DNA from: Pseudisothecium myosuroides
Lineage: Eukaryota > Streptophyta > Bryopsida > Hypnales > Lembophyllaceae
Length of the DNA stretch: 64,000 nt
NCBI GenBank assembly: GCA_951799445.1
Contig: OX637287.1
Location: forward strand, 5,580,001-5,644,000
Direction: 5' to 3'
Shown: piece after piece, positions 47,101 to 59,913 of the stretch
Layout of the letters: every line of letters begins with the position of its first letter
Numbering within the stretch: the stretch's first letter is position 1
Program-made: the position numbers and the translations under genes
The notes under the pieces: generated by a model
Database searches by the model: none
Told to the model about the DNA's origin: nothing
The model's input: only the letters and a program-made list of their open reading frames with translations

Positions 47101-49122
47101 ATATATTTTTCAAGGATGGTAGAACATTCACTCCTTGTGCCATACAAAATTTCCACACGCAATACCATGTGGTGACATAGAATTATTTATGCAAGATAAT
47201 TGCACAAGTCTATGATCAAGGTGCTTGACTTGTAGCAAATACATTTCTCGAATTTATAAATTTTAATATATTTAAGTTGTTTAGCTCTAACTTTATAAAT
47301 TGAATGCTCAATTTTGGTTTAGAGTTATATCAAACAATTTTTAATCAAAGTATCAAATGTGTTTGATGAATGTGGTTTAAAAATAGAATTTTGGATTCTT
47401 TTAATAGACCATATTTATAATTTTATGTGCTTGTCTAAAAATGCATCAAAATAGTTGGTTTATTCTTCTAATGTGAATTATGCTAAAGATATTGTAATAT
47501 TATCATATTTTGGTAGGTTAGCTTAACAATTATAACTAGTATTATTTCTTTTTAAGGAGGCTTTTGAATTCATAACTAATTTTAGTCATCTTTATGATGG
47601 AGATTTTCTCTTAAGACTTTGAAATGTACATCTAAAAGCTGAATAGACAAACTTCCATTGGAAAGCATAAAATTTGAAGAATCATAGATAAAATGGTGAC
47701 CTATGATTGGACACCATACATTTAAAATCACTTTTGATTTTATTCATTTTTTGCTACATTCGTGTTGAGAACAAAACTTGAAATCCATATACCATGAACA
47801 TTGCCACAACTATAACAGCCCTATCTACCTACAATATTGCTTCTATTCTTTTAAATATGTTTTCTACTTTTTAGGTTCAAATTTACACAATAAAAAATAT
47901 CTGCACTACCTCATTGAATTTTTTCTCACAATATTTATAACCTTTACCACCATTTTACCTTATAACCCTTATTATTAATATTAGAAATGAATCTCACTAC
48001 TTTCATCATCACTCTACTTAAAAAATGAAATTCATCATCTATATAAGATGAACTTGTATGAAATTATAACATGCACATTGAAATAACACAACTATGACAA
48101 CTCAATGATAATTAAATCCCATTTAGATTTACTTTTAAGCTTTATAATTTTCTGAGTGGATGTACTTCTATTAAATTCTTACATATATTTCTTACTTGCT
48201 ACATACTATTTTTTCAATTATATGTATATTAGCTAGGACTCTAATTCCTAATGTTGTTACTCTGCTTTAACAACCTCATTGTAATTGCCTTAGCTTTTCA
48301 TAAGATAGAATGGAATTCCACTCATGAATCCATGTTGTAACTATGTCTATTGTATCCTTGCTTGTTTAATTGACTTGTATCAACTTCCATACATAGTACA
48401 CAAGATTTACAAGGAAAAAAAGCCTATATTTATTTCTATTATTCTCAATGAGCATATGTTACAAGTTTTAGCTCTATGACTTTACTCTTGCATCATATTA
48501 TAAATGCCAAATACACTCTACTACCAAGCTTAAGTATAACTTAACCGGCTATGTCGAGCTACCAAACAAAAGTATTGCCTTAAAACTCCACCTAAATCCT
48601 ATGAGCATTGGTCTTGCACTAGTTTGTTGACTTTCACTAAAGCTCATCCAACAATGTATAACCAACATCAAAGATTCTATGGATGTACATATTCAGAACT
48701 TCAAGCATGGCCAACAATCCATGGAAATTTTTATCTTGACAAATCCTAGGGCTGCTTTTTCATATTTGAATTCTTTGTTTGTCCCACCCATGTACGATGC
48801 TATTTTTCCTTACAACCAACCACAAGAATCTACTAGCTTGCAAAAGCAAAACAAGTGTCCATCATCACTAATCCAATAAAGTTATGTTTGTAAAGAAATG
48901 GCAAAAACATACAAAGATAGAGCCAGTGCAAAATATAAAATTAATTGGTTGGATTTTGACATTTATTGAAAGATGACTACGAAAAATTCAAGAAAAATTC
49001 TAATTCTAATATAAATAGGTAAACTAACCGTAATAAGTACTTTAAAAACAATTGAATTAGGGGATTGAAGCATAATAGCTAATAAAACTTAGAATATTTC
49101 AAAATCTGCAATGAACTTTTAT
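44144..49122. other. Long AT-rich gene-free stretch
   Basis: I find no supportable gene in about 5 kb. From 44640 to 44975 words such as AAATCTA and GAAATCTA recur every 20-30 bp as an irregular degenerate repeat. A small hairpin with arms GTTGAGTTGGATCT and its inverted copy lies at about 46250-46305. The rest is AT-rich and unstructured. Confidence 0.55.
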
Positions 49123-49312
49123 GGGCAATTTCATTAAAATGGCGGTATTCCGTGTGCCACTTCAACAGTGTGCCATTTTCACCATATAGGACAGGTATAG
49201 ATTTCAGAACATGCGTTCTGAACCATCTAGGATAGGTAAAGATTTCGAATGGGCGTTCTGAATTGTTTTCAAGCCATTTTAAAAGAATATTTCCATTTTA
49301 ATGAAATTGCCC
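49123..49312. mobile_element. MITE, GGGCAATTTC family, copy 2
   Basis: A 190-bp element begins GGGCAATTTCATTAAAATGG and ends with the inverted copy (CCATTTTAATGAAATTGCCC). The interior carries ATAGGACAGGTATAGATTTC and a second, similar AGGATAGGTAAAGATTTC. The ends match 29508-29702 almost perfectly over about 20 bp, so these two copies are the freshest of the family in this window. Confidence 0.9.
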
Positions 49313-50034
49313 ATTTCTGTAGGGAAAAAATGGTTATAAAGGGTTTTCCAACCATCACAATATAACAATATTCCCCACAAGCATTAAAAATCTGGTTTTG
49401 AAAATGACTATTTATGATTTTTCTACTTAAGATTTTGTGCAAAGAGATCCATTGCAAATCTTGATTTTCTAAGGTTAAGGGCTCTTGGAAATGAGTCTCA
49501 AATACACTAGATCTTTTGGAGAAAGCACACTAAAAAGTCATGTAAAAAAATGTAGAGTTGATTTCGAAAAGCCATAAATTGATTGTCATTATATATGTCC
49601 TTTAATCTCATATTTTTTTCATGACCTCAATTTTAGATTTGACATGTTAAAAAAGGATTGATAGACTTCAAATTACTTTCACAATTTTAACACTTTTGTG
49701 ATTAACCATTATAGTTTTTCAATCCATTAGTGATATGGTTGTGTTTTCTTATACCATGTGATTTATAGAATATCTAATTTGAATTTGTATAGGTTAAATT
49801 CAAAAGAATTGATGAAATTTATTGAAACTTTGAATTTTTGTTTGATTTAAAGCAAACTCTAAGAAGCTCAAAATATGTTTTGGACATTTTGGGATTAATG
49901 ACAAACTTTTTATCCCCCAAATGGTCGAGTTGGCTAAATGTTGTACTTGAATTTTGGGGCATGCTCTTCCAATGGCATTTTGTCATTAGAAAAGAATGAA
50001 TGCGTAGTCAAAAAATATATCTATACCTTAAGTT
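49313..50034. other. AT-rich intergenic stretch
   Basis: No supportable gene, RNA or repeat was seen. Confidence 0.55.
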
Positions 50035-51480
50035 TTTTTGTTTGTTTTGTTATGTTGAAATTTCCCAGACTATGCGTCCCCCGGTTGCGTGTTTAGTATC
50101 GTCGGAAAGCCTTCGGCAAGGAAGCGTGCATGGGCTTTATTTGGTGGCATTTGGACCTACGATGGGAAATTTATTGAATTTTGAAGTTTTTATGAATGGA
50201 AAAATTAGAAAATTACTTTTAATTACATTGTGGCTATGGCAACGGCATAGAGCACACTAGTATACATTAAATTATATTTTTTATTTGTTTTATTTTGTTT
50301 TGTTTGTTATAGTGAAATCTTCGGAATCGTGCGTTCTTATTACCGTTGGAAAGCTCTCTATGAGGAGGGGTGCACAAACTTTATTTTGTGGCGTTTCAAC
50401 ATAGAGTTTGAAGGTTATGGATTTTTGAGTAATTTTTGGATCTTAGATTTTCCTAAATTATGGGCTAATGGCATAGGGCTACACTAGTATCCATACCTTA
50501 AGTTTGGCTGTTTAGATGGCTGTTTGGCTGTTTGTTTTGTTTGTTACGTTGAGATCTCCCGGGCCGTGCGTCCCCAGTGGCGTGTCTGGTACCATCGGAA
50601 AGCCTCAGCGAGGAGGGGTGCACGGGCTTTGTTTTGTGGTGTTTGGACCGGCAATGGGAAAGTTATGTATTTTTGAGTTGTTTTGGGATCTTAAAAATTA
50701 CTAAATTATGCTAAATTACGTATGTTTTGAACCGTGTGTCCATTTGTTACGTTCTTGGTACCGTTGGAAAGCCCTCGGTGAGGAGGGGTGTATGGGTTTT
50801 GTTTCATGGCGTTTAGACCTACGAAAAGAAAGTTATGGATTTTCGAAGTTTTTATGAATGGAAAAATTAGAAAATTATTTTTAATTACAATTTGGCGGTG
50901 GCAATGGCACAGGGCACACTACTATAGTTTTTATTTATTTTATGTTATCAAACTTGGTTAAAATAGTGTGGGAGGAGTAAGGAAAAACGGAGTTGAAGTG
51001 GCTTTTTGGAAAAGGGGAACCTGGCTCCGTCTTCCTCACGGGCACCTAGCAGGAAGGATTTTCCTTCTTGTCCATACCATAAGTTTGGATGCTTGTTTTG
51101 TTTGTTACGTTGAGATCTCTTGGACCGTGTGTCCTCCGGTGGCGTGCTTGGTACCGTTGGAAAGCCCTTGGTGAGGAGGGGTGCATGGGCTTGGTTTAGT
51201 GGCGTTTGGACCCGCAATGGGAAAGTTATCAATTTTTGAGTTATTCTTGGATCTTAAAAATGATTAAATTACGCTAAATTATGTATCTTTCGAACCATGT
51301 GTCAATTTGTCATGTTCTTGGTACCGTTGGAAAGCCCTCAACAAAGAGGGGTGCACGGGCTTTGTTTTGTGGCGTTTGAACCTATGGTGGAAAAATTATG
51401 AATTTTTGAGTTGTTTATGGTTATCAAAATGACTTTTACTTTTGTTTTGGCTGTGGCAACGGTACAGGGCACACTAGTAT
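50035..51480 (+). repeat. Satellite-like array of about six diverged units
   Basis: Units begin near 50044, 50303, 50538, 50723, 51097 and 51283. Each carries an ACCGTGYGT-type block, then TGGTACCGTTGGAAAGCC, GAGGAGGGGTGCACGGGC and a TTTTGTGGCGTTTGGACC-like block. Half of them end in GGCAATGGCACAGGGCACAC-like sequence. Units 3-4 and 5-6 pair as a long and a short variant, giving a higher-order period of roughly 550 bp. Frames read through the array give repeated similar peptides, but stops and frame changes make coding unlikely. Confidence 0.85.
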
Positions 51481-53807
51481 AATTTAAAACACAAAATAAA
51501 ATTTTAAACTAAAAAATTAAAGCGTTGGGAGTTGGCAAGAAACTGCATGGAAATCGGTCTCCGCCGGTGAGCTGCTTGCGGCGACTGACAGCTGCAAGGA
51601 TGAACCTCATTGTTCGAAGAAATTCAGGGATCTTTAGGGTTTTTTAGCGTAGGCCTTGGCCATGATGAGTGCATGCGCACTTGGGCAGAGAACTCTCATA
51701 ATGTGCACCTGCACTCCAGCTTGTCCTTTGTGGAAGATTACAACCCCGAGCGGTTTTCCAGGACCAGAATGACTGCGTCAGGGCCAGCACTCAGCTACCT
51801 TTTGTCCTGTACAGCCGAGCTGGTGCCGCAAAGTCTGCTTCTTCACTCCCACTTGAAGGCACACGAAGGACTGATTCGACCTTTCACAGGTCACCTACAG
51901 TACTGTAGGGGCCAAAGTCCACCCCACTTTCCGAACGACTTCCCCGATTCCTTGTCCAAGCATCTTAACTACAGTAATAATGATGTATTAGTGGTCGGCC
52001 GGCGCAAAAACAATAAAAAAATTCGGTGTGAAAAGCTGGTGTATGCTTTTCATGCACTGGAAGCTGCGGAGCTTCAAGTTTAGGGCTACAGTACAGGAGT
52101 GTTTTGGAGACAATTTACTGTAACCCATGTGTTCTTGCTCTTGTTCAACTGAGTTTTCCAATTTGGGTTAAGCTGTAAGTGCTTCGAATTCACGAGAGAG
52201 GGATCTTGTGTGCTCTTGGACCAAGGAGCTGCCATGATGCTACCAGATGGGGTCAGATGGTGGCGAAGATCAACGCTGACAAGTACCGAAGTGCTGCTAC
52301 AAAATTATTCGATAGAAGGTTCTCTCTTTTCTTCATTTCCAAATATCGATCTCTAGTTACAACACTTAAAACATTATTTGAATCTTAGGATTAGCTTGTG
52401 CACTTGCAAGTCTGTTTTGTTTTTACATCACTAGCATGTAAAGTTTCGTCTATGAAGTTCGATCTGGTCTAGTTGGCATGTGTTCCAATGGCTTGAGGGA
52501 AATTAGGTGGTCTTGAGGGTGAAATTGACTTGTGTCGCATTCTTCGAGGGAACTGTTCTGGGAAGGGTCTGGACCCGTGATATTGGAGACCGAGGTAGTC
52601 ACTTTGCTGTTGTGTATGTGATTCCATGTGTTTCCAAGTGTCTGCCCGACGCTCAATGGATATCCTACAGATCTTACTCCACGGATCGATCTTGCGCGTG
52701 CAGTTAGTTGCATTTTATCATCTTCAACTTTGAAACAGGGTTAAGTATTGAGTGTGAACAGCAGGAAGCCCTCTATGATGTTTAGGGGTTAATTGTGTGA
52801 CTTCCAATCAAAACTTGCGATAGATCTTTATATTGCTAGACCCTCTAATGCTCATTCCAGGATTCTATGTATTCCCATCACTTCCTGCTTGCGTTCTAAC
52901 GTTTCTCTTGTTTTCAGCGTGACGAAGTGGATGCTTTCGTTGGAGATGAGCTGGAGACAAGCCTGACTGAGCTGCTGCAAGGGTAGAGGATAGAGAAAAC
53001 GCACACAAACAATCAAGCCTCAGAAAGTGGAAGGTCCGACGTTGTATGAGAAGGTCACGTGCGGAGAACACCACTTTGATGTCAGTGGCAAGCTCTTGCT
53101 CTGGTGCCGGTGCATTGTCAAGTGCAACCGTAGTAAGTGGCGTTGCTAAGTCTAGCGCTGACCCACACGAGGAAGATGAGATTTTAGAGGTTCGTTTGTT
53201 TCGAAGACAGTGGAGTTTTTGTAGATGCAAACTTTGACCGGTTGGAGGGATATTTTGAAGGATACAGAATCGCGCTGAACCCTAAACCCTGAACCCTTAA
53301 ACCGATTCAAATGCACAAATGTAATCTCATGGGAGTAAAAAAACAATGCGGGGATGTGTCTTGCTGAAGCATAGGTGAGCTGTAGCTTGCTAGTTACTTT
53401 TTGCATAATGTTTAGTATGACAGTTGTAAATTATTCTACTTCTCCCGAGGCAGGAGAAGAAGAGGGTAGAATTTTTCTCTGTAAAGCTTTGACTGTTTTG
53501 ATCTTCTCATTTAGTATACTTTAAATGAAATACAATGAAGGTAAAGACAATGAAGTACAACTTAAAGGAAGACTATCCTTTGTGTAGGTTTATATTGAAC
53601 TATTAGAATGATGGAAAGAATATTGTAAAAGATGATAAGAGTCTACCCTCTAATATGGACAAAACTCCTAAACATCTGCCTATGTCCTGTGGGCAAGGTA
53701 TGAGTTTGTGAGAAACTCATACCTTTATTCACATCGTTCGCTTCAATGAACAATGTTCGTCTATAGAAAAGAGTAGATGATCAAAGGGCTAGGAGAACAA
53801 TTAGGCG
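51481..53807. other. GC-richer unidentified stretch and 3' flank of MADS copy 2
   Basis: GC rises to about 45-50% at 51530-52080 and again around 52900-53230. The plus-strand frame 51610-52083 (157 codons) matches no family I know. On the plus strand an exon-like block near 52920-52986 (after TTTTCAG) reads RDEVDAFVGDELETSLTELL and stops. A possible upstream block near 52200-52316 reads WGQMVAKINADKYRSAATKL. I could not join them convincingly. The part nearest 53808 is probably 3' UTR of the minus-strand MADS gene. No known gene is claimed. Confidence 0.35.
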
Positions 53808-56800
53808 CTAAAAAGATACCTTTGTGGGTGAATACTGGGCATTCAAGTATGCCTGGGCATGATGGTGTGCCTGGTGCCAATTCGAAGCGGTGGCGTTTGC
53901 ATGAACATATTGATTTGTGAAAGATTCGGTGCCTGCTTCTGCATCTGCCCCGTCACTCGCTGGCGAAGCAAATCCCATATTCACTTCAAGTTTAGCTTTC
54001 TTCTGATCATCAAAGTGAGCAGAAGGCTGATCCATGGTCATGTCGTGAATGTTCAGACCTCGACTCCCCAAGATGTTAACATGTCCCAGCGACTGCAAAT
54101 CTGATTGCGATGCAGATCCAAAGAAACCAATGCCATTTGTTTCGCTGCTGGTGGGCGCTTCTCGGCTGTAATTGAGAGAAGGAAAATACGAAATCAACTC
54201 CACGAAACGCGTAACCACGTGTACTCAAAATTGAAATACACTGAACTAGCGAGTTCGCACTCTAGTAGTAATTTGACAATGTCTCAGTACCTGGCCAATG
54301 GTGTTGGCATTACAGCAGCGGCGGGATTGGTTTGCTGCTCCATGAAATCTTGAAGAGCTGCCTCCCCACGCTCTTGCATAGGCCATTGCAAGAAAGATGA
54401 TTGTGTTCCTGCCATGCCCGCTTGATGTTGTTGATGTTGTTGATGTTGTTGATATTGTTGATGGTGGTGCTGCTGGTGCTGACGCATGGCCATCATCTGA
54501 GCAAGAGATAGAGACGTTACGTCAGTCATCACTTCATTTACCTACGGATTCGTTTTAGTGCATCAGTTGGACAGGGATTTCAATAACTACTGGTCTGACT
54601 TATCCGTCACAACTTTTCAATTCAGAAGTTCATGGTGCATGTAGTAGCCTGCTGAAAATCTCGTCCAATAAAGATAACCTGTGGTGAAAGCTCTTCACAA
54701 ATAATCACCTGCTGAAAACTATTTCCCAAGAATTCGTGTTGCTGTCTTTGCATAGCAGTAGCGGCCTGATATGCACTACTCACGTAACTCTGCAAAACCA
54801 CAGCATCGTTGAAAATTCAGAAAAACTTAAATTCTTGTACACTTGCGAGACAGTGAGTCGAGAAAAATTATGCGGAGTTGCTACATACCCATGAGCAATG
54901 GATCCCAGGGTCCGTACCTTCCTTGCTCGAACTCGCTCAAGCGCTTGCTCTAATTCACTCTCCATATTCGCTAATTGTTGGACGGAGGTAACACTTTGGA
55001 GAAGTTGTTCATCCGCCAGATAGAGTCGAGCTCGTTGTTGTACCAGCTCTTTCTCTTGTTGTGATTTCTTCAACTCCTCTTGCAACAACTGCTCAAACAC
55101 ATACATGAATTCCAATTCAGCATGCAGATTCTCATACTTGCTGGGCATTAATTCCAGAAAAACACAAATGTCGCTCAGTACACGCCACAGTCATAACTCA
55201 ACAACCAGTACTGAATAAAGCCAGAAGAAGTTTCACACATATATATAAAAGGTAAAAACAGCCCACTACTGTCAGAATTAGGAGTTTGTCCTCGTGCCAT
55301 AGCTGAATTTTTTTAATTTTTTTCCCACATAAACACAAGTGTGAGACACAATGAGAGCAATTGAAATTATATTTTTTTGACAAAGTAAGAATTTGTTACG
55401 AATGTTTGAAGTGCTCTGCCGATCATGGACCAAAAGAGTCTAGACTACCCCCATACCAAGAAAAACTATATCAATAACGCTTACCTTACTAACCTGAAGC
55501 ATTCACAACATTTTCTAACGTGCAAGGCCTACAAAAATCACTTCTTACTATGAAAATCACTTCTTACACTGAAAAGATGAAAGTTCCTAATGAGATCACT
55601 ATTCACTCGGTTACTCCATTACTGCCAGTTAGGACATTGATTGTGGCCTAAATCTCATTCATTGAAAAAATCCGTAATGGGGGACATTAGACTCTAGATC
55701 TCCACTACGGGGTTTCTGACCGCAATGGGCTGTTCTACCTTATACGGTCTTCAAATACTCTACTGAAATTTCTAGCGAGCTCGTCCAGACCCAAGAGCAG
55801 TAGTCCTAAAGACACACAGGAACTGAATGTATATAACTCACCCCAACTTCGTAGGTCTTACTGCTACATGCACATCACACAACCGCCCACAGACAGGTCA
55901 AAAGTTGTTAGGACGTTTGAGTATAATAAGAACAGATACGGGTGCGACTCATTCGGTGACAAGTTTTTGTGACAGCATAACAGAGAAAATCTACCAAAGC
56001 TGAACTTTGATTAAATCCTTACAGCGGCCGGTACTGTCTAAAGACATTGGATTCAAGAGCACAGCGAGAAATACTAGACACAAGATTAGAAGCAGTCCTA
56101 ACCTTCCTGTGAGCACTTGTTCATTGGAAGCGAGGTCCTTCTCTCCAGAGAGCGTTTTTAATGCCTTGTGCAGATACTGCAGTCATTCATAGGATTTCTG
56201 AATGTAAGTGAATCGGCGTGGTGTGAGTGAACCAAAACAAAGAGATACGACTGTATATCACGCTTCCGCAGCATAGCTTAACCAGGACAAATTTAGAAAA
56301 AGCATGACATCTGTCCGAAGTCATTCAGGGGATTGGAAACTGAACTACTTACCTCCAGATTCTCGATCTTTCTGGAAAAGTTTCAACGCGATCCAATCCA
56401 GACGGAAGTAGTATTCACACACAAAGCAGCTAATCAGGACGCGCACAGTGGGAACAGTCCATAATAACCCGCAATGCAATGAAAAAGAGCGGCATTGAAG
56501 GAGGGGAGGAAACACTGCTAATTGTGCGTAAGTGTACCTGTTGTATTTGTTACGATCGTGAATCATATGATAGTTAGCGAACCGTGTCAGCATATCCTCA
56601 AAACTGCAAAAAACACGCAAGAATTGTAGAAAATGCTCAGGTTCCTCATTGAGAAGTAAGCGCACTCTAATTTCTAATCGACAAATGCAGGGATAATTTC
56701 AGCGGCGCCACCGGCCGGCGACTATACTTACCTTTTGTTTCGCTCATGCATTGGCAAGTTCGCGAATCGACTGATGACATCTTCAATACTGCATTCCAAT

Positions 56801-57469
56801 CAAAATGTCTCAGCATTCGTCCGTTGCATTCTGTCGAGCAAAGCGTTGATATCGGAGCTAGAAAGCTAGTGCAAACTCGTGCTCTTCAACAATAATACAA
56901 GCATTCGCGCGAGGTTATGGATCGTATATTCTACTAGATTAATCTATGCTAATCGTGATTCATGATTCCTAGCATGCTCGTAACTCCCGTCGCCATCAGG
57001 CTGGAGTAGCTGAAAGTGAAAATAAAAAAGAGGTCATTACAAGTATTCTTGCCAGCAGATACAGCTGGCTTTCTCCCTACGCTAGTCTCAAGAAAGACCA
57101 ACTCAGAACTCAAAACCAAAAACTCCTAATCACTCGCGTGACAAACTGCTTATGCGGACTCGAACAGTTGGACACTCATCAGACAATACAATCGGCACTC
57201 GCTTTAGTCGGAAGTCTCATGCCTCGAGGTGTGAAGCTACTCCAAACAACCGCCAGATGCACGGTAAGGATCAAGATTCACAATCACCTGCAATTACTGT
57301 ATTGTGTGAGTTTTGCAGACGGCGAGAACATGATTAATGCAATGTCGATATCGCAAAGAACAGACAACTCGTACGCCTTCTTAATGAGGCCATTTCGCCT
57401 CTTCGAGTACGTCACTTGTCTGTTGGTCGGATTCTCAATCTTCTTGATCTCCAGCTTCACCCTTCCCAT
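53808..57469 (-). CDS. MIKC*-type MADS-box transcription factor, copy 2
   Basis: This is a tandem paralogue of the gene at 32322-35865, on the same strand and about 18 kb upstream of it. The ten exons in coding order are 57469-57288, 56788-56732, 56603-56538, 56371-56353, 56176-56103, 55860-55842, 55088-54918, 54789-54709, 54496-54291 and 54165-53808 (410 aa, all GT-AG, phases agree). Residues 1-60 are the MADS domain, with [15 protein letters not shown]; 61-108 the repeated I region; about 109-223 the coiled-coil K region; and 224-252 a histidine/glutamine-rich tract. The tail has [13 protein letters not shown] and [11 protein letters not shown], as in copy 1. An in-frame ATG four codons upstream (57481) could also start the protein. 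Partner choice is inferred from the family: MIKC* proteins generally act as heterodimers, so the two copies may pair or compete. Confidence 0.94.
54415..54485 (-). repeat. Tandem repeat encoding His/Gln-rich tract
   Basis: On the plus strand the unit TGTTGATGT recurs. In the protein it reads as QQH units in a tract of Q and H (residues about 229-250) at the position of copy 1's polyglutamine. Confidence 0.92.
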
Positions 57470-58320
57470 TTTGGCTGTCACAAGGACTCAAGCAAAACAA
57501 AACAGTCGACTCCGACTCTCAACTATATATCTCTGTCACAAGCGAACAACGACAAAGCAACTGGCCCGCCACAAACTCCTTGAAATCGGTCTCAAAGCGC
57601 CACCGAACGAATGTCCGAACAATCATCAGCATTCACAAGTGAAGCTTCAGCAGCCCTGCATCATTCCTCACATAGGCCGACCGGGAGTTTCAAACACGGC
57701 GATCGGTCTCAAAGCGCCACCGAACGAACTTCCCGAACCGCACACTCAGACAATCACCAGCATTCACAAGTGACGCTTCAGCAGCACTCATGTATTCCTC
57801 ACAAGGCCTGCCGGGAGTTTCAAACACGGCGTCCCGCCAGCTGCGAAGCTGTACCGTCGTCGGCAAGAGCCTTATAAAACCGAAGCTGAACTAAATCGAG
57901 AAATTCAAAGCTAAATGAGGCGCAGAAGAATGAGAGACGAAACTCCAGGGAATGATGAGAGAGCGTGCGGGGAAGGGAAGGGTGATGAATTGAAAGATCC
58001 CGGGGAGTTGGGACGGACTTCAGCTTTGGGACTTGGGAGAGGGTGCCAGGGCGGGGAAACGCAAACTGGGTGGAGTTGCCCGCCAGAAAGAAGGGGAGGC
58101 TTGGCGGGTGGTCACACCCGGAGAATGTGACCCGCGGGAGGCAGCAGTCGTCGATCTGGGCCGCGAAAAAAGGAAGGGTGGAGATCGATTCCTGGGGTGG
58201 AGTCCACGGGATCATGGTTGAGAACGGGAAAGGGAACGCACTCGGGAGCTTGGGGTTGTCAGGTTGGGGATTGTTTGTTATATCTTCCCAAAGGGAGAGA
58301 TGTAAGTTAGCTATGGTTCT
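57470..58320 (-). promoter_or_regulatory. GC-rich 5' flank and probable promoter of MADS copy 2
   Basis: About 850 bp upstream of the start is GC-rich and includes the tandem duplication at 57585-57831. On the minus strand a TATATAG word lies about 55-60 bp before the ATG and could be a TATA box or part of the leader. Overlapping open frames on both strands match no family. The boundary with AT-rich DNA near 58320 is sharp. Confidence 0.45.
57585..57831. repeat. Tandem duplication upstream of MADS copy 2
   Basis: Two adjacent units (57585-57701, 117 bp; 57702-57831, 130 bp) share ATCGGTCTCAAAGCGCCACC at the start, CAGCATTCACAAGTGA in the middle and GGGAGTTTCAAACACGGC at the end. The second unit has an extra 13 bp. 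They begin 116 bp upstream of the start codon. Confidence 0.93.
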
Positions 58321-58474
58321 CAATGGTTCAAAAGTTCAAAAAGTAGGCTAATGAATTTGTGGCATATTGAGGCCCATCATTTTTCATTTTTAAAGGACAA
58401 AAATGCCCAAGGGACATGGTTTGAAGGTCAAACCTCAATTTTCACATAACTCTTGATTTTAAATATTTCTAATC

Positions 58475-59123
58475 TTAACCCCTAAATGCCTAAGGTCTCT
58501 GGTGAATTTCTAGGAATTTGCTCTATATTGAATAAAAATCCAACATTTTGATAAGTTGTATCAATTTTTTATGAATTGTAATCATACAAATTCAAACTAG
58601 ACATGTTAAAGGTCACATAGGGAATATATATATATATATATAACACTTATGAATTGAAAGATTATAATGTTTGAACATGAGGGTGTTAAGACTGCAAAAG
58701 TGATTTGAAGTCTTTCAATCCTCTTTTCACATGCCAAATCTAAAAAGTTGGTCAACAAAAAAATATGAGGTTATCTAATATGCATAACCCAATCAATTTA
58801 TAGTTTCTAAAATCTTCTCTACAATTTTTTTAAATGAATTTCTAATGTGATTTTTCCTCCAAGATTTAGTGTATTTGAGGTTCATTTCCAAGAGCCTTCA
58901 ACACTACGGAAAGTCAAGATTGCAATGGGCACCCTTGCACAAAATCTTGAATATAAAAATCATAATCTATCATTTTCGAAATTCAATTTTTGATGCTAAA
59001 ACTAGACTTCAAAAAGATTTTTAAAAGATACAATTTATTAAAAATAGCAATTTGGTTAGGTTTTATTTAACTTCAAAGTTTAGTCAACACCAAAATTTGG
59101 TGCCTTGGGCATTTAGGGGTTAA
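58475..59123. mobile_element. TTAA-flanked piggyBac-like MITE
   Basis: A 641-bp element (58479-59119) has TTAA on both sides and ends CCCCTAAATGCCTAAGG and (reverse complement) CCCCTAAATGCCCAAGG. The interior is AT-rich, non-coding, and contains a short TA run at about 58625-58642. TTAA target duplication plus terminal CCCC is the piggyBac hallmark. Confidence 0.85.
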
Positions 59124-59824
59124 CTAAGAAAATATAGCTACCCTAATCTAATTTTTATTCCATTCTTCTGCTTTTGTGAAAAATTGTTAAAATTATAGTT
59201 TTTGTGAAACTTTGAAGGCAACATCACATACATATTCTCTTTGTGTGAGTTCAAAGAGTATATTACACCATGAAGTTTTTCACTATGATTTTCAATTTTG
59301 TTTTAAAAAAATCCTAATATTTTAGGCATTTTTGTAATTACTATGAATTATATAAAATTAAAAAAAAATCATATAAATTCATTTTATTGTTAATGTTTTT
59401 AATTATTAAAAATTTTAATTTAATTTTAGATACATAATTACTACATGAGAAAAATATCAAATTTTTGAAAGATGTATTTTAATAAAGAAAACTAATGAAG
59501 TTTGACCAAGTGAAAATATGGAATGTCCTTTAATGGCTAAAAAGTTATTTTTTATGACTCAGAGAACTTGACATATAGATGAACAAGTAATAGCATCCTA
59601 AAATCGTCTCATAGGGATTTTAATATTTTCAATCAATAAAGATCTATAGAGGATTGAAGTGAATATCATATCGAAAAAGAAATGCAAAAGTGATACATAT
59701 TTATTTGGGTAGAGATACTTCCAATTAGCCACTTGTTTGATTTGGCTATGATTTGGTTTTGATTTTGGTCTAGGGTATCTAGATCAACATATGCATGACA
59801 ACCTCAATTTTTTTGAAGTTACAT

Positions 59825-59913
<89 letters not shown>

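Noticed and set aside
57138..57877. Plus-strand frames of 211 and 88 codons
   Set aside because: They are antisense to exon 1 of MADS copy 2 and to the duplicated upstream block.
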